In this document: in pieces, positions 47,253 through 57,392 of the stretch
Layout of the letters: each line of letters opens with the position of its first letter
Numbering within the stretch: the first letter of the stretch is position 1
Assembly (NCBI RefSeq): GCF_030161895.1
Contig: NZ_BSVB01000001.1
Location: 1,116,001-1,180,000 of the forward strand
DNA: 64,000 bases
Source: Pseudolysinimonas kribbensis
GTDB lineage: Bacteria; Actinomycetota; Actinomycetes; Actinomycetales; Microbacteriaceae
Reading direction: 5' to 3'
The notes under the pieces: model-generated
Seen by the model: only the letters and a program-made list of their open reading frames with translations
What the model was told of the DNA's origin: nothing
Database searches by the model: none
Program-made: the position numbers and the translations under genes

Positions 47253-48051
47253 TCAGGGCTCGCGCCAGTCGTGCGCGGTGAGGTGCGAGCCGGCCTGCGG
47301 GCCCATCTGCAGCATCCCGCCGTCGACCGCCCAGGATGCCCCGGTCACGTACGACGCCGCCGGCGAGGCGAGGAAGGCGACGACGGCCGCGATCTCGTCG
47401 ACGTGCCCCGGTCGCCCGAGCGGCACGCCGGGGCGTTCGGTGCGGTACGGATCCTGCCCGCCGGACTGGCTCATCTCGGTGGCGATCTCGCCGGGGGCGA
47501 CCGCGTTCGCGGTGATCCTCCCGGCCGAGCTCGAGGGCGAGCGTTTTCATGAGGCCGCCGAGCCCGTGCTTGGCGGCGTCGTAGGCAGCGGAGCCGACGC
47601 GGGGCTGGTGCTCGTGCACGCTCGTGATCGCGATGAGCCGGCCGCCGTTACCGGCATCCACCATCCGCCGCGCCGCCCGCTGCAGCACGACGAAGGCCCC
47701 GTCGAGGTCGGTCGCGATCGTGGTGCGCCACTCGTCCCAGGTCAGGTCGAAGAACGGCGTGCCGCCACCGGTTCCGGCGTTGTTCACGAAGACGTCGACG
47801 CCGCCGAGCTCGTCGATCAGACCGTCGATCACGTCGCCGCAGGCGGGAGCGTCGGCGACGTCGAGCCGGGTCACGACCGCACGGACGCCGCGGGCGCGCA
47901 CCGCCTCGGCCGTCCCCTCGGCGCCGTCGCGGTCGCTGTGCCAGGTGATGCCGACATCGAGCCCGGCGTCGGCCAGGGCGATCGCGCTCGCCCGGCCGAT
48001 GCCGGAGTCCGAAGCGGTGACGATGGCATGGTGCGGTGCGAAGTCGGCCAT
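47253..48051 (-). CDS. SDR oxidoreductase (frame change near the 3' end)
   Basis: Classical SDR: HAIVTASDSGIGRASAIALA, VDVFVNNAGTGGG, AITSVHEHQPRVGSAAYDAAKHGLG with Ser and Tyr-x3-Lys. After ALELG near 47517 the frame changes by one and reads ITANAVAPGEIATEMSQSGG and VVAFLASPAASYVTGASWAVDGG. The change equals one gained or two lost bases, unlike most others in the window. Resembles short-chain 2,3-butanediol or acetoin-type reductases, substrate unknown. Confidence 0.85.
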
Positions 48052-48122
48052 GCGGCACGGTAGGCATGCCGGTGCGGGCCGAGCCCGCGCGTTCAGGCGA
48101 TGCGGAGCCGCACGCGGCCCGG

Positions 48123-48719
48123 TCAGCCCACGGCGTAGGTGCGGGTCTCGTCCAGCGGCTCGCCGGGGAGCGCGCCGGCCCGCAGGTGGCCCGGCACGCC
48201 GTGCGCGGAGGTGTGCGGCTCGGGGTCGGGACTGAGGCGCCCGCAGATCCGGCAGACCCAGCCTGGATCCTCCAGCTCCTCGACGACCTCGTACACGGGG
48301 TCGATGTCGCCGTCGCCGCGGCGCATGAGCATCCGGCGGGCGCGCCCGATGGGGCCCGACGGGATGGTGAGCTCGCGGTGCATCCCGCCCTCGGCGTCCC
48401 GCGGGATCAGCACCGTGACGTCGCCCGATCCGAACAGTCGCCCGGCGTCGCCGAGCCGGGCGACCCCGTGCGTGTGCTCGGTGATCTCGAGCGTGCCGCT
48501 CAGGCCCTGATCCCAGACCTCGCGCTGGCGGTACGGCTCGACCACCCCGTGCGCCAGCGGTCCGTGGCGCATGCGGACGAACGAGAGGCGGTGGCCGCGG
48601 AGGGCGACGACGACCCCGTCCGGCGCTCGGGTATCGCCGAGCAGCACGGCGAGCTCCGGGGCGGAATCCGCGGGCATGAGCAGCGCGACCCCGGTCGCGA
48701 CGAAGCACGCATCGGTCAT
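48123..48719 (-). CDS. Uncharacterised protein with a CxxC zinc-like motif
   Basis: About 198 residues starting MTDACFVATGVALLMPADS. Mostly beta-rich in appearance (GHRLSFVRMRHGPLAHGVVE, SGTLEITEHTHGVARLGDA, GDVTVLIPRDAEGG) with a C-terminal WVCRICGRLSPDPEPHTSAH that could bind one metal ion. I do not recognise the family. ATG 48719 is preferred over a TTG one codon earlier. Stands alone between an SDR gene and a small membrane-protein gene. Confidence 0.55.
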   Translation of the reverse strand: MTDACFVATGVALLMPADSAPELAVLLGDTRAPDGVVVALRGHRLSFVRMRHGPLAHGVVEPYRQREVWDQGLSGTLEITEHTHGVARLGDAGRLFGSGDVTVLIPRDAEGGMHRELTIPSGPIGRARRMLMRRGDGDIDPVYEVVEELEDPGWVCRICGRLSPDPEPHTSAHGVPGHLRAGALPGEPLDETRTYAVG

Positions 48720-48853
48720 CAACGGTCCCCTTCCCAGCGACGGGTCGTCCGGTATCCACGGTAGGCAGGGGCGCGGATTCGGCGAGGGGCTTGCGCATCG
48801 CGACGCCGCGCGCTACCCCTTGCGGGGGACACGCGGCGGCGCACCATGGACGC

Positions 48854-49059
48854 ATGACCCGCCGCCGATCCCCGTCCGGCCCGCCGGCCCATCCGCCGCC
48901 TGGTCCGCCGTCGCCCTCGCCGTCGCGGTGGGCGCGAGCACGGCGCTCACGGCGCGCGAACTCGTCGAACGCGGCCGTCGTCGTCGCCCCGATCCGCTCC
49001 CGACGCCCGCCCGCCGTGCCCCGGCGCCACCCGGAGCGCGCCGCCCCGGCGACGGGTGA
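48854..49059 (+). CDS. Possible small single-helix membrane protein (one frame break)
   Basis: ATG 48854 opens MTRRRSPSGPPA; after a one-base loss the frame reads AAWSAVALAVAVGASTALTA, a good membrane helix, then RELVERGRRRRPDPLPTPAR and a Pro/Arg-rich tail to TGA 49059. One added base gives 69 codons. No homologue recognised and the ribosome site is weak, so this is tentative. Confidence 0.4.
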
Positions 49060-49064
49060 CACGC

Positions 49065-49096
49065 CCGCGATTGTGGCATCGTTCCCACAATCGCGG
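49065..49096. promoter_or_regulatory. LacI-type operator before the ABC exporter gene
   Basis: The 18-bp core TGTGGCATCGTTCCCACA (49072-49089) has a central CG and is embedded in a perfect 12-bp inverted repeat (CCGCGATTGTGG, 49065-49076 and 49085-49096). It ends four bases before the ATG at 49101. A very similar core, TGTGGGATCGTTTCCACA, lies at 59264-59281. Central-CG palindromes of this length are typical for LacI-family repressors. As RNA it would also make a hairpin hiding the start. Confidence 0.6.
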
Positions 49097-49100
49097 CAGG

Positions 49101-50893
49101 ATGGACGTCGTGTCGGTACCCACGACGACGATGTCGATCCCGATCATCCCGCCCGGTCGCGTCGACGGCCGTCATCCGTTCCGTTCGCTGCTGCGGCTGC
49201 TCGCGATGCACCGGCGCCGGTTCGCGATCATCGTCGTCGCCTACGCCATCAAGGACTCGCCGAACTGGGTGCTGCCGGTGCTCACGGCGGCGATCATCGA
49301 CACCGTCGTGCAGCACGGCGCGTTCCTGCGGCTCTCCGGCCTCTCGGTGCTCGCCGCGCTCGTCCTCCTGCAGAACTACCCGGTCGGCATCTTCTACAAC
49401 GACCAGTGGAGTCGGGTCTACCGCCGGATCGGCGCCGACCTGCGCAACGCACTCGTCAACCGGCTGCAGAACCTCTCGATCGGATTCCACTCCCGGGCGA
49501 GCGCCTCGGTCATCCAGACCAAGGTCGTGCGCGACGTCGAGACGATCGAGCAGATGCTGCAGTCGTCGTTCCCGCCGGTCATGTCGGCGACCTTCGTGCT
49601 CATCGGCGCGATCACGATGACGGCCCTGCAGGTGCCCGCCTTCATCCTGGTGTTCGCCGTCACCGTGCCACTCGGCGGTGCGCTCGTCTGGTTCGTGCGC
49701 CGGCGGTCGAACCAGCGCAATGAGACCTTCCGGCGCACGGTCGAGCAGTTCTCCTCCCGAGTCGGCGAGATGGCGACGCTCATGCCCATCACCCGCGCGC
49801 ACGGACTCGAGCGGCACGCGGCCCGCCGGGTCGCGGAGAGCGCCGAGGGGCTCCGTTCCGCCGGCTTCTCCTCGACCAGATCGCCGGCCGCTTCGGGGCG
49901 GTGTCGTGGCTCTCGTTCCAGCTGCTCGCCGTGTTCTGCCTGTTCGCGGCCGCGGCCTCCGCCCTCACCGGATTCCTCTCCATCACCCCCGGCCAGGTCG
50001 TGCTGCTCAGCAGCTACTTCACCCTGCTGACCCAGGCGGTCGTCTCGCTGCTCAACCTCATGCCGGTGCTGGCGCGGGGCCGCGAGTCGGTGCGGTCGAT
50101 CTCGGAGGTGCTCGAGGATCCCGACGTCGAGCAGAACAGCGGCAAAGCGACCGTCGAGGCGGTGCAGGGCCGGCTGACGTTCGACCACCTGGGGTATCGC
50201 TACCCGTCCGACGGCCGCGCGGCGCTCGACGACATCCACCTCGACATCGCGCCGGGCGAGACGGTGGCGTTCGTCGGGCCGAGCGGCTCCGGCAAGTCGA
50301 CCCTGCTGAACGCGGTGCTGGGATTCCTGCGACCGACGGCCGGCCGGATGCTGCTCGACGGGGTCGACATGCAGACGCTCGACCTGCGCACCTTCCGCGC
50401 GTTCGTCTCGGTCGTGCCGCAGGAACCGGTGCTGTTCGAGGGCACGATCCGCGAGAACGTCGTCTACGGCCTCGGTGATGTCGACGACGAGGCCGTGCTC
50501 GCCGCGCTGCGGGATGCCAACGCGCTCGAGATCGTGCAGGCGCTGCCCGAGGGCTGGGACGCCCGCATCGGCGAGCGCGGTGCGCGGCTCTCGGGCGGGC
50601 AGCGGCAGCGCTTCGCGATCGCCCGGGCGCTCGTGCGCGACCCGCGTGTGCTGCTGCTCGACGAGGCCACCTCGGCACTCGACTCGGAGTCGGAGTCGCT
50701 CGTCAAGGAGGCTCTGGATCGGCTCTTGGCCGGCCGCACGACCCTCATCGTCGCGCACCGGCTCTCGACCGTGCGCAGCGCCGATCGCATCGTCGTGCTC
50801 GACCGCGGCCGGGTCGCCGAGATCGGCACGCACGAGGAGCTCGTCGCGGCGGGAGGGATCTATGCGCGGCTCAGCCGGGCGCAGAAGCTGTAG
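49101..50893 (+). CDS. ABC transporter, fused permease-ATPase (one frame break)
   Basis: About 597 residues. Membrane part with LLAMHRRRFAIIVVAYAIKD, LNLMPVLARGRESVRSI; ATPase part with VAFVGPSGSGKSTLLNAVLG (Walker A), ERGARLSGGQRQRFAIARAL (signature) and RVLLLDEATSALDSESE (Walker B). The frame breaks near 49866 (RSAGF to LLDQIAGRFGAVSW). One added base gives 598 codons. Type IV exporter of the MsbA/BmrA kind. ATG 49101, 49131 or GTG 49110 could start it. A likely LacI-type site lies in front, suggesting sugar control. Confidence 0.88.
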
Positions 50894-51659
50894 CGGCGTC
50901 GCGCGCGACGACCACCACGTCGACGCCCGCGTCGCGCAGCGGCGCGAGCTCGGCCTCGGTCGCGTCGTCGTCGGTCACGAACTGGTCGAGCAGGTCGAGG
51001 CGGGCGAAGCGCAGGTGGGCCCGCGCGCGCAGCTTGGACGACTCGGCGACGAGCACCCTGCGGTGCGCGATGCGCGCCAGCACCGGCTTCAGCTCGGCGT
51101 CGCGCGATGTCGCGCAGAGCAGGCCGTCGCGGTCGATCGCCACGGCGCTCAGCACCGCGACGTCGACCGACAGGCGCTCGAGCGCCGCGACCGCGAGCGG
51201 ACCGGTGAAGCTGCGGGTGCCGCGGTCGTAGTCGCCGCCGATGGCGACCAGATCGACGTCGTCACGCGCCGCCGTCGCCGCGACGACCGGCTCGGAGTGC
51301 GACACGATCGTCGTTCCGGCCGGCAGCATCCGGGCCAGCGGGGCGATGGTCGTTCCCGCATCGAGCGCGACGGTCGACGACGCCTCGACGTACGCGAGGA
51401 CCGCCGCCGCGAGCCGGCCCTTGACCGCGCCGCCGCGACGGTCGCGCTCGGCGAACGGCAGCACGCGGCCGGCGGGCGCCGCGGCGCCGCCCGGCACGCG
51501 CCGGGCGAGGCCGTCGGCCTCGAGCTGGCGGAGGTCGCGGCGCAGCGTCATCTCCGAGACACCGAGCTCGTCGGCCACCTCGGCGATCGAGAGGTAACCG
51601 TCGTTCTGCAACCGCCGCAACAGCTCGTCGCGGCGGGCGGGGGCGTCCGTGTACCGCAC
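50871..51659 (-). CDS. DeoR/GlpR-family transcriptional repressor
   Basis: 262 residues: RRDELLRRLQNDGYLSIAEVADELGVSEMTLRRDLRQLEADGLARR is the helix-turn-helix with LARRVPGGA, then VALDAGTTIAPLARML, TIVSHSEPVVAA, AIGGDYDRGTRSFTG and LVAESSKL of the sugar-phosphate sensor. GTG 51659 matches the family start. Divergent from the FGGY-kinase operon and its likely repressor. Its 3' end overlaps the end of the convergent exporter gene by 23 bases. Confidence 0.9.
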   Translation of the reverse strand: MRYTDAPARRDELLRRLQNDGYLSIAEVADELGVSEMTLRRDLRQLEADGLARRVPGGAAAPAGRVLPFAERDRRGGAVKGRLAAAVLAYVEASSTVALDAGTTIAPLARMLPAGTTIVSHSEPVVAATAARDDVDLVAIGGDYDRGTRSFTGPLAVAALERLSVDVAVLSAVAIDRDGLLCATSRDAELKPVLARIAHRRVLVAESSKLRARAHLRFARLDLLDQFVTDDDATEAELAPLRDAGVDVVVVARDAATASAPG

Positions 51660-51708
51660 GCGCTTATCCCACCAGGCCGCGCGACGAACTGTCAAGAATC
51701 GAACACAC

Positions 51709-51734
51709 TTGACCTGTTTGTGGAGAAACGAACA
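51709..51734 (+). promoter_or_regulatory. Promoter element and DeoR operator of the FGGY operon
   Basis: TTGACC (51709-51714) is a plausible -35. It is followed directly by TGTTTGTGGAGAAACGAACA (51715-51734), a 20-bp palindrome with 7-bp arms differing at one pair. A related CGAACACA lies just upstream near 51700. Position between divergent genes and A/T-rich arms suit a DeoR repressor site. The -10 is weak. Confidence 0.5.
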
Positions 51735-51745
51735 AAATTGAGGAC

Positions 51746-53160
51746 GTGCTCCCCGTGACCCGCGCCCTGGGCGTCGACGTCGGGACGACCAACACCAAGG
51801 TCGCCGTCGTCGAGATCGCGGGCTCGGAGGTGCGGGAGCTGCGCGTGCTGCGGCGACCGACCGCCGGCGACGGCGACGGGATCCGAACGGCGGTCCGCGG
51901 CCTGGTGCGCGATGCGGTCGAGACGCTCGGCGGCGCTCCCGTCGCGGCGATCGGCATCGCCTCGATGGCCGAGACGGGCGCCCTGCTCGACGCGGACGGG
52001 CGATCGATCGGCGCACTGCTGCGCTGGGATGCCGCGCGGCCCGGCGGAACCGTCGAGCCCGGCCTGAGCGAGCGCACCGGCGTGCCGCGCCCCGAGAAGT
52101 CGACCCGTGCGCTCGTGGCGGCGGCGCTGCCCGGCCGCCGCGGGGCCGTCTCGTGGGCCGGCGGCGCCGAGCTGGCCGCCCTCGCGCTGATCGGGCGGGC
52201 GGTGACCGACCCGACGCTCGCCCTGCGGACGATGCTCGCGACGCTGCCGAGACTCGGGGAGCCGGTGGCGTGGGACGCCGAGCTGCTCGCCGCGACGGGC
52301 CTGCCCGGCGAGGCGCTGCCGCGGATCCTGGTCGCGGGCGAGACCGTCGCGCTGGATCACGCCGCTGCACGCTCGCTCGGCCTGCCCGCCGGCATCCCCG
52401 TCGCGATCGCGGGCCACGACCATGCGGTGGCGACGTGGGCGGCGGGCATGCGCGAGCCCGGCGAGACGGGCGACTCCATCGGCACGGCGGAGGCCCTCGT
52501 GCGCATTGCCGCCGGCGAGATCGACCGCACCGCCGCGATCGCGGAGGGCATGAGCGTCGGACGCACGGTCGACGGCCGGTACGAGACGCTCGTCGGCGGC
52601 ATCCCGGCGGCATCCCGGCTGCTCGCCGAGCTCGCCGGCCGCGTCGGCGGCGACGAGCCCGCCGACTCGTTCGCCGGTCCGATCATGCTGCCGACGCCGG
52701 CGGGCCGGCAGGCGCCGCGACCCGATGGCGCGGCCGTGCTGCGTGCGATCACCCCCGACGGCGCCGACGCCTCGATCCCCACGGACCCGGCGGTGGCCGC
52801 GCGCGCCGTGAGCGCCGGACTCGCCCTGCAGGCGCGCTGGATCGCCGCCGCACAGGACCGGGTGCTCGGCTCGCCCGCGACGCGCACCGTCGTGACCGGT
52901 GCCGCCCACGCCGTCGCCGGACCGTGGTGGGCGGCGAAGCGCCGGCTCTCCCCGCGCTCCTCGCGCGCACCACGGGGATCGCGGAGCCGGTCGCTGCGGG
53001 CGCCGCGCTGCTCGCGGCGGTGCGCGCCGGGCTGGGCGAGTCGGGCATCCGGCTGCCCGTCGACGTCGCCCCGCTCGACCTCGACCCCGGCGCCGACGAC
53101 CTGCTCGCCGCGTTCGTCGCCGCCTCCCTCGACCACCACCTCACCCCGGAGACCTCATGA
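51746..53160 (+). CDS. FGGY-family carbohydrate kinase (one frame break)
   Basis: N-terminal phosphate motif LGVDVGTTNTKVAVVEI, adenosine motif region TRTVVTGAAHAVAGPWWAA and VAIAGHDHAVATWAAG with GDSIGTAEAL. A base is lost near 52940, after which LPALLARTTGIAEPVAAGAALLAAV and the C-terminus follow. One added base gives 472 codons. GTG 51746 after TTGAGGA is the likely start. It probably phosphorylates a ketose or polyol whose product goes to the coupled aldolase (ATGA overlap). Confidence 0.86.
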
Positions 53161-54062
53161 CCCCCGCCCCCACGGCCGCCCCGACCCTCGAGGCGATCGC
53201 CCGCGCCAGCGGCACCTTCGCGATGACCGCGATGGACCAGCGCGAGAGCCTCGTCGCGATGTTCGACGCCGCCGGCCGCGGCCGGCCCGGCCACGATGCG
53301 ATCGTCGCGTTCAAGCTCGAGGTGGCACGGGTGCTCGGGCCGCTGGCATCCGGGTTCCTCATCGACCGCGACTTCGGCTTCGACCGGGTGCGCGACGAGG
53401 CGCTGCTGCCCGCCTCGAGCGGACTCATCCTCGCCGCCGACGCCCTCACCCAGGACGTCGGCGGTCCGGTCGAGGAGACCGAGCTCGACGAGGTCGTGGC
53501 CGCGCCCGGATTCGACCTGCACGGCGTCGCCGCGCTCAAGCTGCTCGTGATCTGGCGCCGCGACGAGTGCCGGGTGCACCGGCACGAGGTCGTGGAGCGC
53601 TTCGTCGCCCTCTGCCGCGAGCGCGGGGTGCTCTCCGTGCTCGAACCGGTGGTGCGCGCGACCCCCGAGGAGACCGCCGCGGGCACCTGGGATCAGGAGG
53701 AGGCGATCCGCGAGGCGGCGCGCGAGCTCTCACCGCTCGGCCAGAGCCTGTACAAGGTGCAGGTGCCGCTCGGCGGCCGCGGCACCGCCGAGGAGCAGCT
53801 CGCCGCGAGCCGGCGGCTCGACGAGGCGATCACCGGGCCGTGGGTCGTGCTGTCGCAGGGCGTCACCCCCGGCGACTTCTCCGACGCCGTGCTGGCCGCG
53901 TGCCGCGCCGGGGCCAGCGGCTTCCTCGCCGGGCGGGCGCTGTGGAGCGACGTGCTCGGCGCCGACGACGTGCCCGGCGCGCTGCGCGCGATCTCCGCAC
54001 CGCGGCTCGCGGCGCTCGGCGAGCTCGTCGACCGCGAGGGCCGCCCCTGGGATCAGGCATGA
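53157..54062 (+). CDS. LacD/YihT-like class I aldolase
   Basis: 301 residues: FAMTAMDQRESLVAMFDAAG, AFKLEVARVLGPLASGFLIDRDFGF, LHGVAALKLLVIWRRDE with a Lys suited for Schiff-base formation, SVLEPVVRATPEE, SLYKVQVPLGG and VVLSQGVTPGDFSDAVLAACRAGASGFLAGRALW. The family includes tagatose 1,6-bisphosphate aldolase LacD and the sulfofructose 1-phosphate aldolase YihT. With only one kinase in the operon, a ketose 1-phosphate substrate is plausible. Coupled by ATGA on both sides. Confidence 0.82.
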   Translation: MTPAPTAAPTLEAIARASGTFAMTAMDQRESLVAMFDAAGRGRPGHDAIVAFKLEVARVLGPLASGFLIDRDFGFDRVRDEALLPASSGLILAADALTQDVGGPVEETELDEVVAAPGFDLHGVAALKLLVIWRRDECRVHRHEVVERFVALCRERGVLSVLEPVVRATPEETAAGTWDQEEAIREAARELSPLGQSLYKVQVPLGGRGTAEEQLAASRRLDEAITGPWVVLSQGVTPGDFSDAVLAACRAGASGFLAGRALWSDVLGADDVPGALRAISAPRLAALGELVDREGRPWDQA

Positions 54063-55549
54063 GCTCGCGCGGCGTCGACCTGCTCGCCTACGCCGACCGG
54101 CTCGGCGGCGACCTCGCCGGGCTGCGTGCCCTGCTCGACGGGCCGCTGGCCGAGTTCGCCGGGGTGCACATCCTGCCCTTCTTCACGCCCTTCGACGGCG
54201 CCGATGCCGGATTCGACCCCGTCGACCACGCGGCCGTCGACCTCCGGCTCGGCGGCTGGGACGACGTGCGCGCCATCGCCGAGCGCCGCGGCGTCACGGC
54301 CGACCTCATCGTGAACCACGTGTCGAGCGCGTCCGCGGAGTTCGCCGACTGGCTGCGGCACGGCGCCGACAGCGCCGCCGACGGGATGTTCCTGACCTAC
54401 GACCGCGTCTTCCCCGACGGCGGCACCGAGGAAGAGATCACCGCGTTCTACCGCCCGCGCCCGGGCCTGCCGTTCACCGCGTACCGCGCCGCCGACGGGC
54501 GGCGCCGCCTGGTCTGGACCACCTTCCTGCCGAGCCAGATCGATCTCGACGTCGCGCATCCGGCGGCACGGGCCTACCTGCGCCGGGTGCTCGACGCGCT
54601 GCGGGAGGGCGGGGTGACGACGGTGCGCCTGGATGCCGTCGGCTACGCCGTCAAGACGCCCGGCACGGATTCGTTCATGACGCCGGCGACGCTCGAGTTC
54701 GTGCGGGAGATCGCGGCGATGGTGCGCGCGGCCGGCATGCGCGTGCTCGTGGAGGTGCACGCCCACTACACGCAGCAGCAGGCGATCGCGCCGCTCGTCG
54801 ACCTCGTCTACGACTTCGCGCTGCCCGCCCTGCTGCTGCACTCGCTCGGCACCGGAACGGTCGACCGGATCGCCGACTGGCTCGCGATCCGCCCCGACAA
54901 TGCGGTCACGGTGCTCGACACCCACGACGGCATCGGCGTCGTCGACGCGGGTCCCGGGGCCGGCCGGCCGGGGCTGCTCTCGACCGACGAGATGGCCGCC
55001 GTCTTCGCGCGCGCCGCCGAGGCCACGGACGGCCACTCGAGCGTCGCGTCGGTCGTGCCCGAGTGGGCCGCCATGCCGCACCAGATCAACGCGACGTTCC
55101 TCAGCGCGCTCGGCGGCGACGGGACCGCGTACCTGCTGTGCCGCGCGGTGCAGCTGTGGGTGCCGGGCGAACCGCAGCTCTACTACGTCGGCCTGCTCGG
55201 CGGACTCGACGACGCGGCCCTGTTCGAGCGGACGGGCAACGGGCGCGACGTGAACCGGCACGTGTACCCGGCCGACGAGATCGAGGCGGCACTGCAGACG
55301 CCCGTGACGCGCGCCCTCCTCGAGCTGGTGCGGATCCGGACGCGGCACGCCGCCTTCGACGGCGCGTTCGGCTACCGTGTGCGGGGCGACGGGCGGCTCG
55401 AGCTGACCCGCACGTCCGGCGGCGCGATGGCGCGGCTCACCGTGGCGACGCGCGAGCCGGCGTTCGAGATCGAGCTGCGCGACGCATCGGGCAGCCGCGT
55501 GATCAGCGGGATCGACGACCTGGCGGCGGAGGGGATGACGGCCGGATGA
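54059..55549 (+). CDS. GH13 subfamily 18 enzyme (sucrose phosphorylase-like)
   Basis: 496 residues: VHILPFFTPFDGADAGFDPVDH, DLIVNHVSSASAEFADWL, VTTVRLDAVGYAVKTPGTDSF with nucleophile Asp, MRVLVEVHAHYTQQQ with the acid Glu, VLDTHDGIGVVD with the third Asp, and GEPQLYYVGLLGG. The PFxxFDGxDAGFDPxDH opening and the HDGIGV motif are those of sucrose phosphorylases and related glucosylglycerate or sucrose-6-phosphate phosphorylases. Cytoplasmic. The exact acceptor released cannot be told; the next glycosidase gene may act on a related compound. Confidence 0.85.
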   Translation: MSSRGVDLLAYADRLGGDLAGLRALLDGPLAEFAGVHILPFFTPFDGADAGFDPVDHAAVDLRLGGWDDVRAIAERRGVTADLIVNHVSSASAEFADWLRHGADSAADGMFLTYDRVFPDGGTEEEITAFYRPRPGLPFTAYRAADGRRRLVWTTFLPSQIDLDVAHPAARAYLRRVLDALREGGVTTVRLDAVGYAVKTPGTDSFMTPATLEFVREIAAMVRAAGMRVLVEVHAHYTQQQAIAPLVDLVYDFALPALLLHSLGTGTVDRIADWLAIRPDNAVTVLDTHDGIGVVDAGPGAGRPGLLSTDEMAAVFARAAEATDGHSSVASVVPEWAAMPHQINATFLSALGGDGTAYLLCRAVQLWVPGEPQLYYVGLLGGLDDAALFERTGNGRDVNRHVYPADEIEAALQTPVTRALLELVRIRTRHAAFDGAFGYRVRGDGRLELTRTSGGAMARLTVATREPAFEIELRDASGSRVISGIDDLAAEGMTAG

Positions 55550-57392
55550 CCGACCTCGTGCGCATCGAACGCGACGCCGCCGCGGTGCGCGTCGTCGCGC
55601 CCGCCTACACCCTCCGGCTGCGGCCGGGGCGCGCGCAGCTGCGCCTCGCCTCGCCCGACGGCCGCATCTGGTCTGACCTGTCCCTGCTCGCCTCGGTGGA
55701 CCGCTCCGACGCGGTCGACGAGGCGTGGGAGATCCCGGATGCCGAGCTCGTCGAGACCGCGGACGGCGCGCGCGTGCGGTTCGCCGCGCGCAGCACGGCC
55801 TGGGCATCCCGCGTCGTCGAGATCGACTGCCTGCCCGGCGAGCTGCGCCTGCGCGTGCACGTCGAGGGCGACGGCCGCCTCGACGACGTGACGCTGCTCG
55901 GCGGCCGCGCCGTGCTGGCGAACGGCGCCGGGGGCGTCTTCCGGTCGAGCATCGAGGCGGGTGCGCTCTTCGTGCCGACGCCGACCGAGCCGGTGCAGGG
56001 CATCCGGAGCTCGGTATCCGGGGCGCGCATCGGCGTCGTCGGCGACGCCGAGCGGGGACGCCTGCACGCCGTCTTCTCGCCCGCGCCGCTGTGCCTCGCG
56101 CTCGGCCGCGACATCGCGCCGCAGGCGACCGCCCTGCCGGCGGGCGACTGGCTGGCGCTGTCGGTCGTCGCGCCGATCGAGCGGATGGGCTTCACCGCGC
56201 TCGGCTACGAGCCGCTCGACGGCGGGTTCCTGCTGCGGCTGTCGTACGAGGGGCGCACGGTCGTGCGCGGCGCCTGGACCAGCCCCGACCTGGTGCTGCG
56301 CCCCGCGGGCTCGCCGGTGGCGGCGTTGACCGACTATCGCGACGACGTCGCGGCGCACGGCTTCGCGGGCGACGCGCCGGCCGGTGCCGCCTGGCATCTC
56401 GAGCCCCTGTTCTGCGGCTGGGGTGCCCAGTGCGCGTACGCCGTCGATCTCGCGGCACACGGCATCGTGCCCGCCGAGGCGCCGCCGGGGTTCGTGCTGC
56501 CCGAGGAGCGGGCGCCGCCCCCGATCTCGCGCGCCAGGACCTGTACGACGGCTGGCTCGCGACGCTGGCCCGGCACGGCATCGACCCCGGCACGGTCGTG
56601 ATCGACGACCGCTGGCAGGCCGCCTACGGCACGAACGAGCCGGACACGGCGAAGTGGCCCGACCTGCGCGCCTGGATCCGCGCGCAGCACGACGCCGGAC
56701 GCCGCGTGCTGCTGTGGTTCAAGGCGTGGGATCCCGACGGCCTCGACCCCGAGCTCACGCTGCGCGATCCGTCGGGCCGGCCCGTGGCGACCGACCCCGG
56801 CAATCCCGCCTACCTCGCCGAGCTGCGCCGGCAGGTGCACCGGATGCTCGCGCCGGACGGTCTGGACGCCGACGGCTTCAAGGTCGACTTCACGCAGCGC
56901 GCGCCGTCGGGCCGGATGCTCGCGGCATCCCCCGGCAGCGGCGCCGACGACGGCGTGTGGGGGCTCGCCGCCCTGCACCGCCTGGTGGGCGCGCTGCACG
57001 CCGCCGCGCACGAGGCGAAGCCCGACGCGCTCGTCGTGACGCACACCATGCACCCGTCGTTCGCGCCGGTCACCGACATGATCCGGCTCAACGACGTGCT
57101 CGAGCGCGACGTCGCGGGCGCCCTCGTGCCGGTGCAGGATCAGCTGCGCTTCCGGCACGCCGTCGCACACGCCGTGCTGCCCGACCATCCGATCGACACC
57201 GACCAGTGGCCGATGCCGGACCGGGCGAGCTGGCTCGCCTACGCCGAGGCGCAGCCGGAGCTCGGCGTGCCCGCTCTGTACTACGTCGACTCGATCGACG
57301 GCAGCGGCGAGCGCGTGCAGCCGCGAGACCTCGACCGGATCGCGCGCAGCTGGCGCGCCTACCGCACCGGCCTTCGACGGAGGCGCGCATGA
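55546..57392 (+). CDS. Clan GH-D-type glycosidase (GH31/GH36-like; one frame break)
   Basis: About 615 residues with an N-terminal beta-sandwich (residues 1-270) and a TIM barrel. Barrel marks: WHLEPLFCGWGAQCAYAV, TVVIDDRWQAAYG, HDAGRRVLLWFKAWD, LDADGFKVDFTQRAPSG with the likely nucleophile Asp, VVTHTMHPSFAPVTDMIRLND and YAEAQPELGVPALYYVDSI. The FKVDF pattern fits alpha-galactosidase or alpha-glucosidase clans, but I cannot place it in a known family. A base is lost in GCCGCCCCC near 56512. One added base gives 616 codons. No signal peptide; works inside the cell. Confidence 0.72.

Noticed and set aside
51746-55549. A 1267-residue fused kinase-aldolase-GH13 frame
   Set aside because: After the lost base near 52940 the frame reads through the aldolase gene in the wrong frame; the ATGA overlaps show three separate genes.
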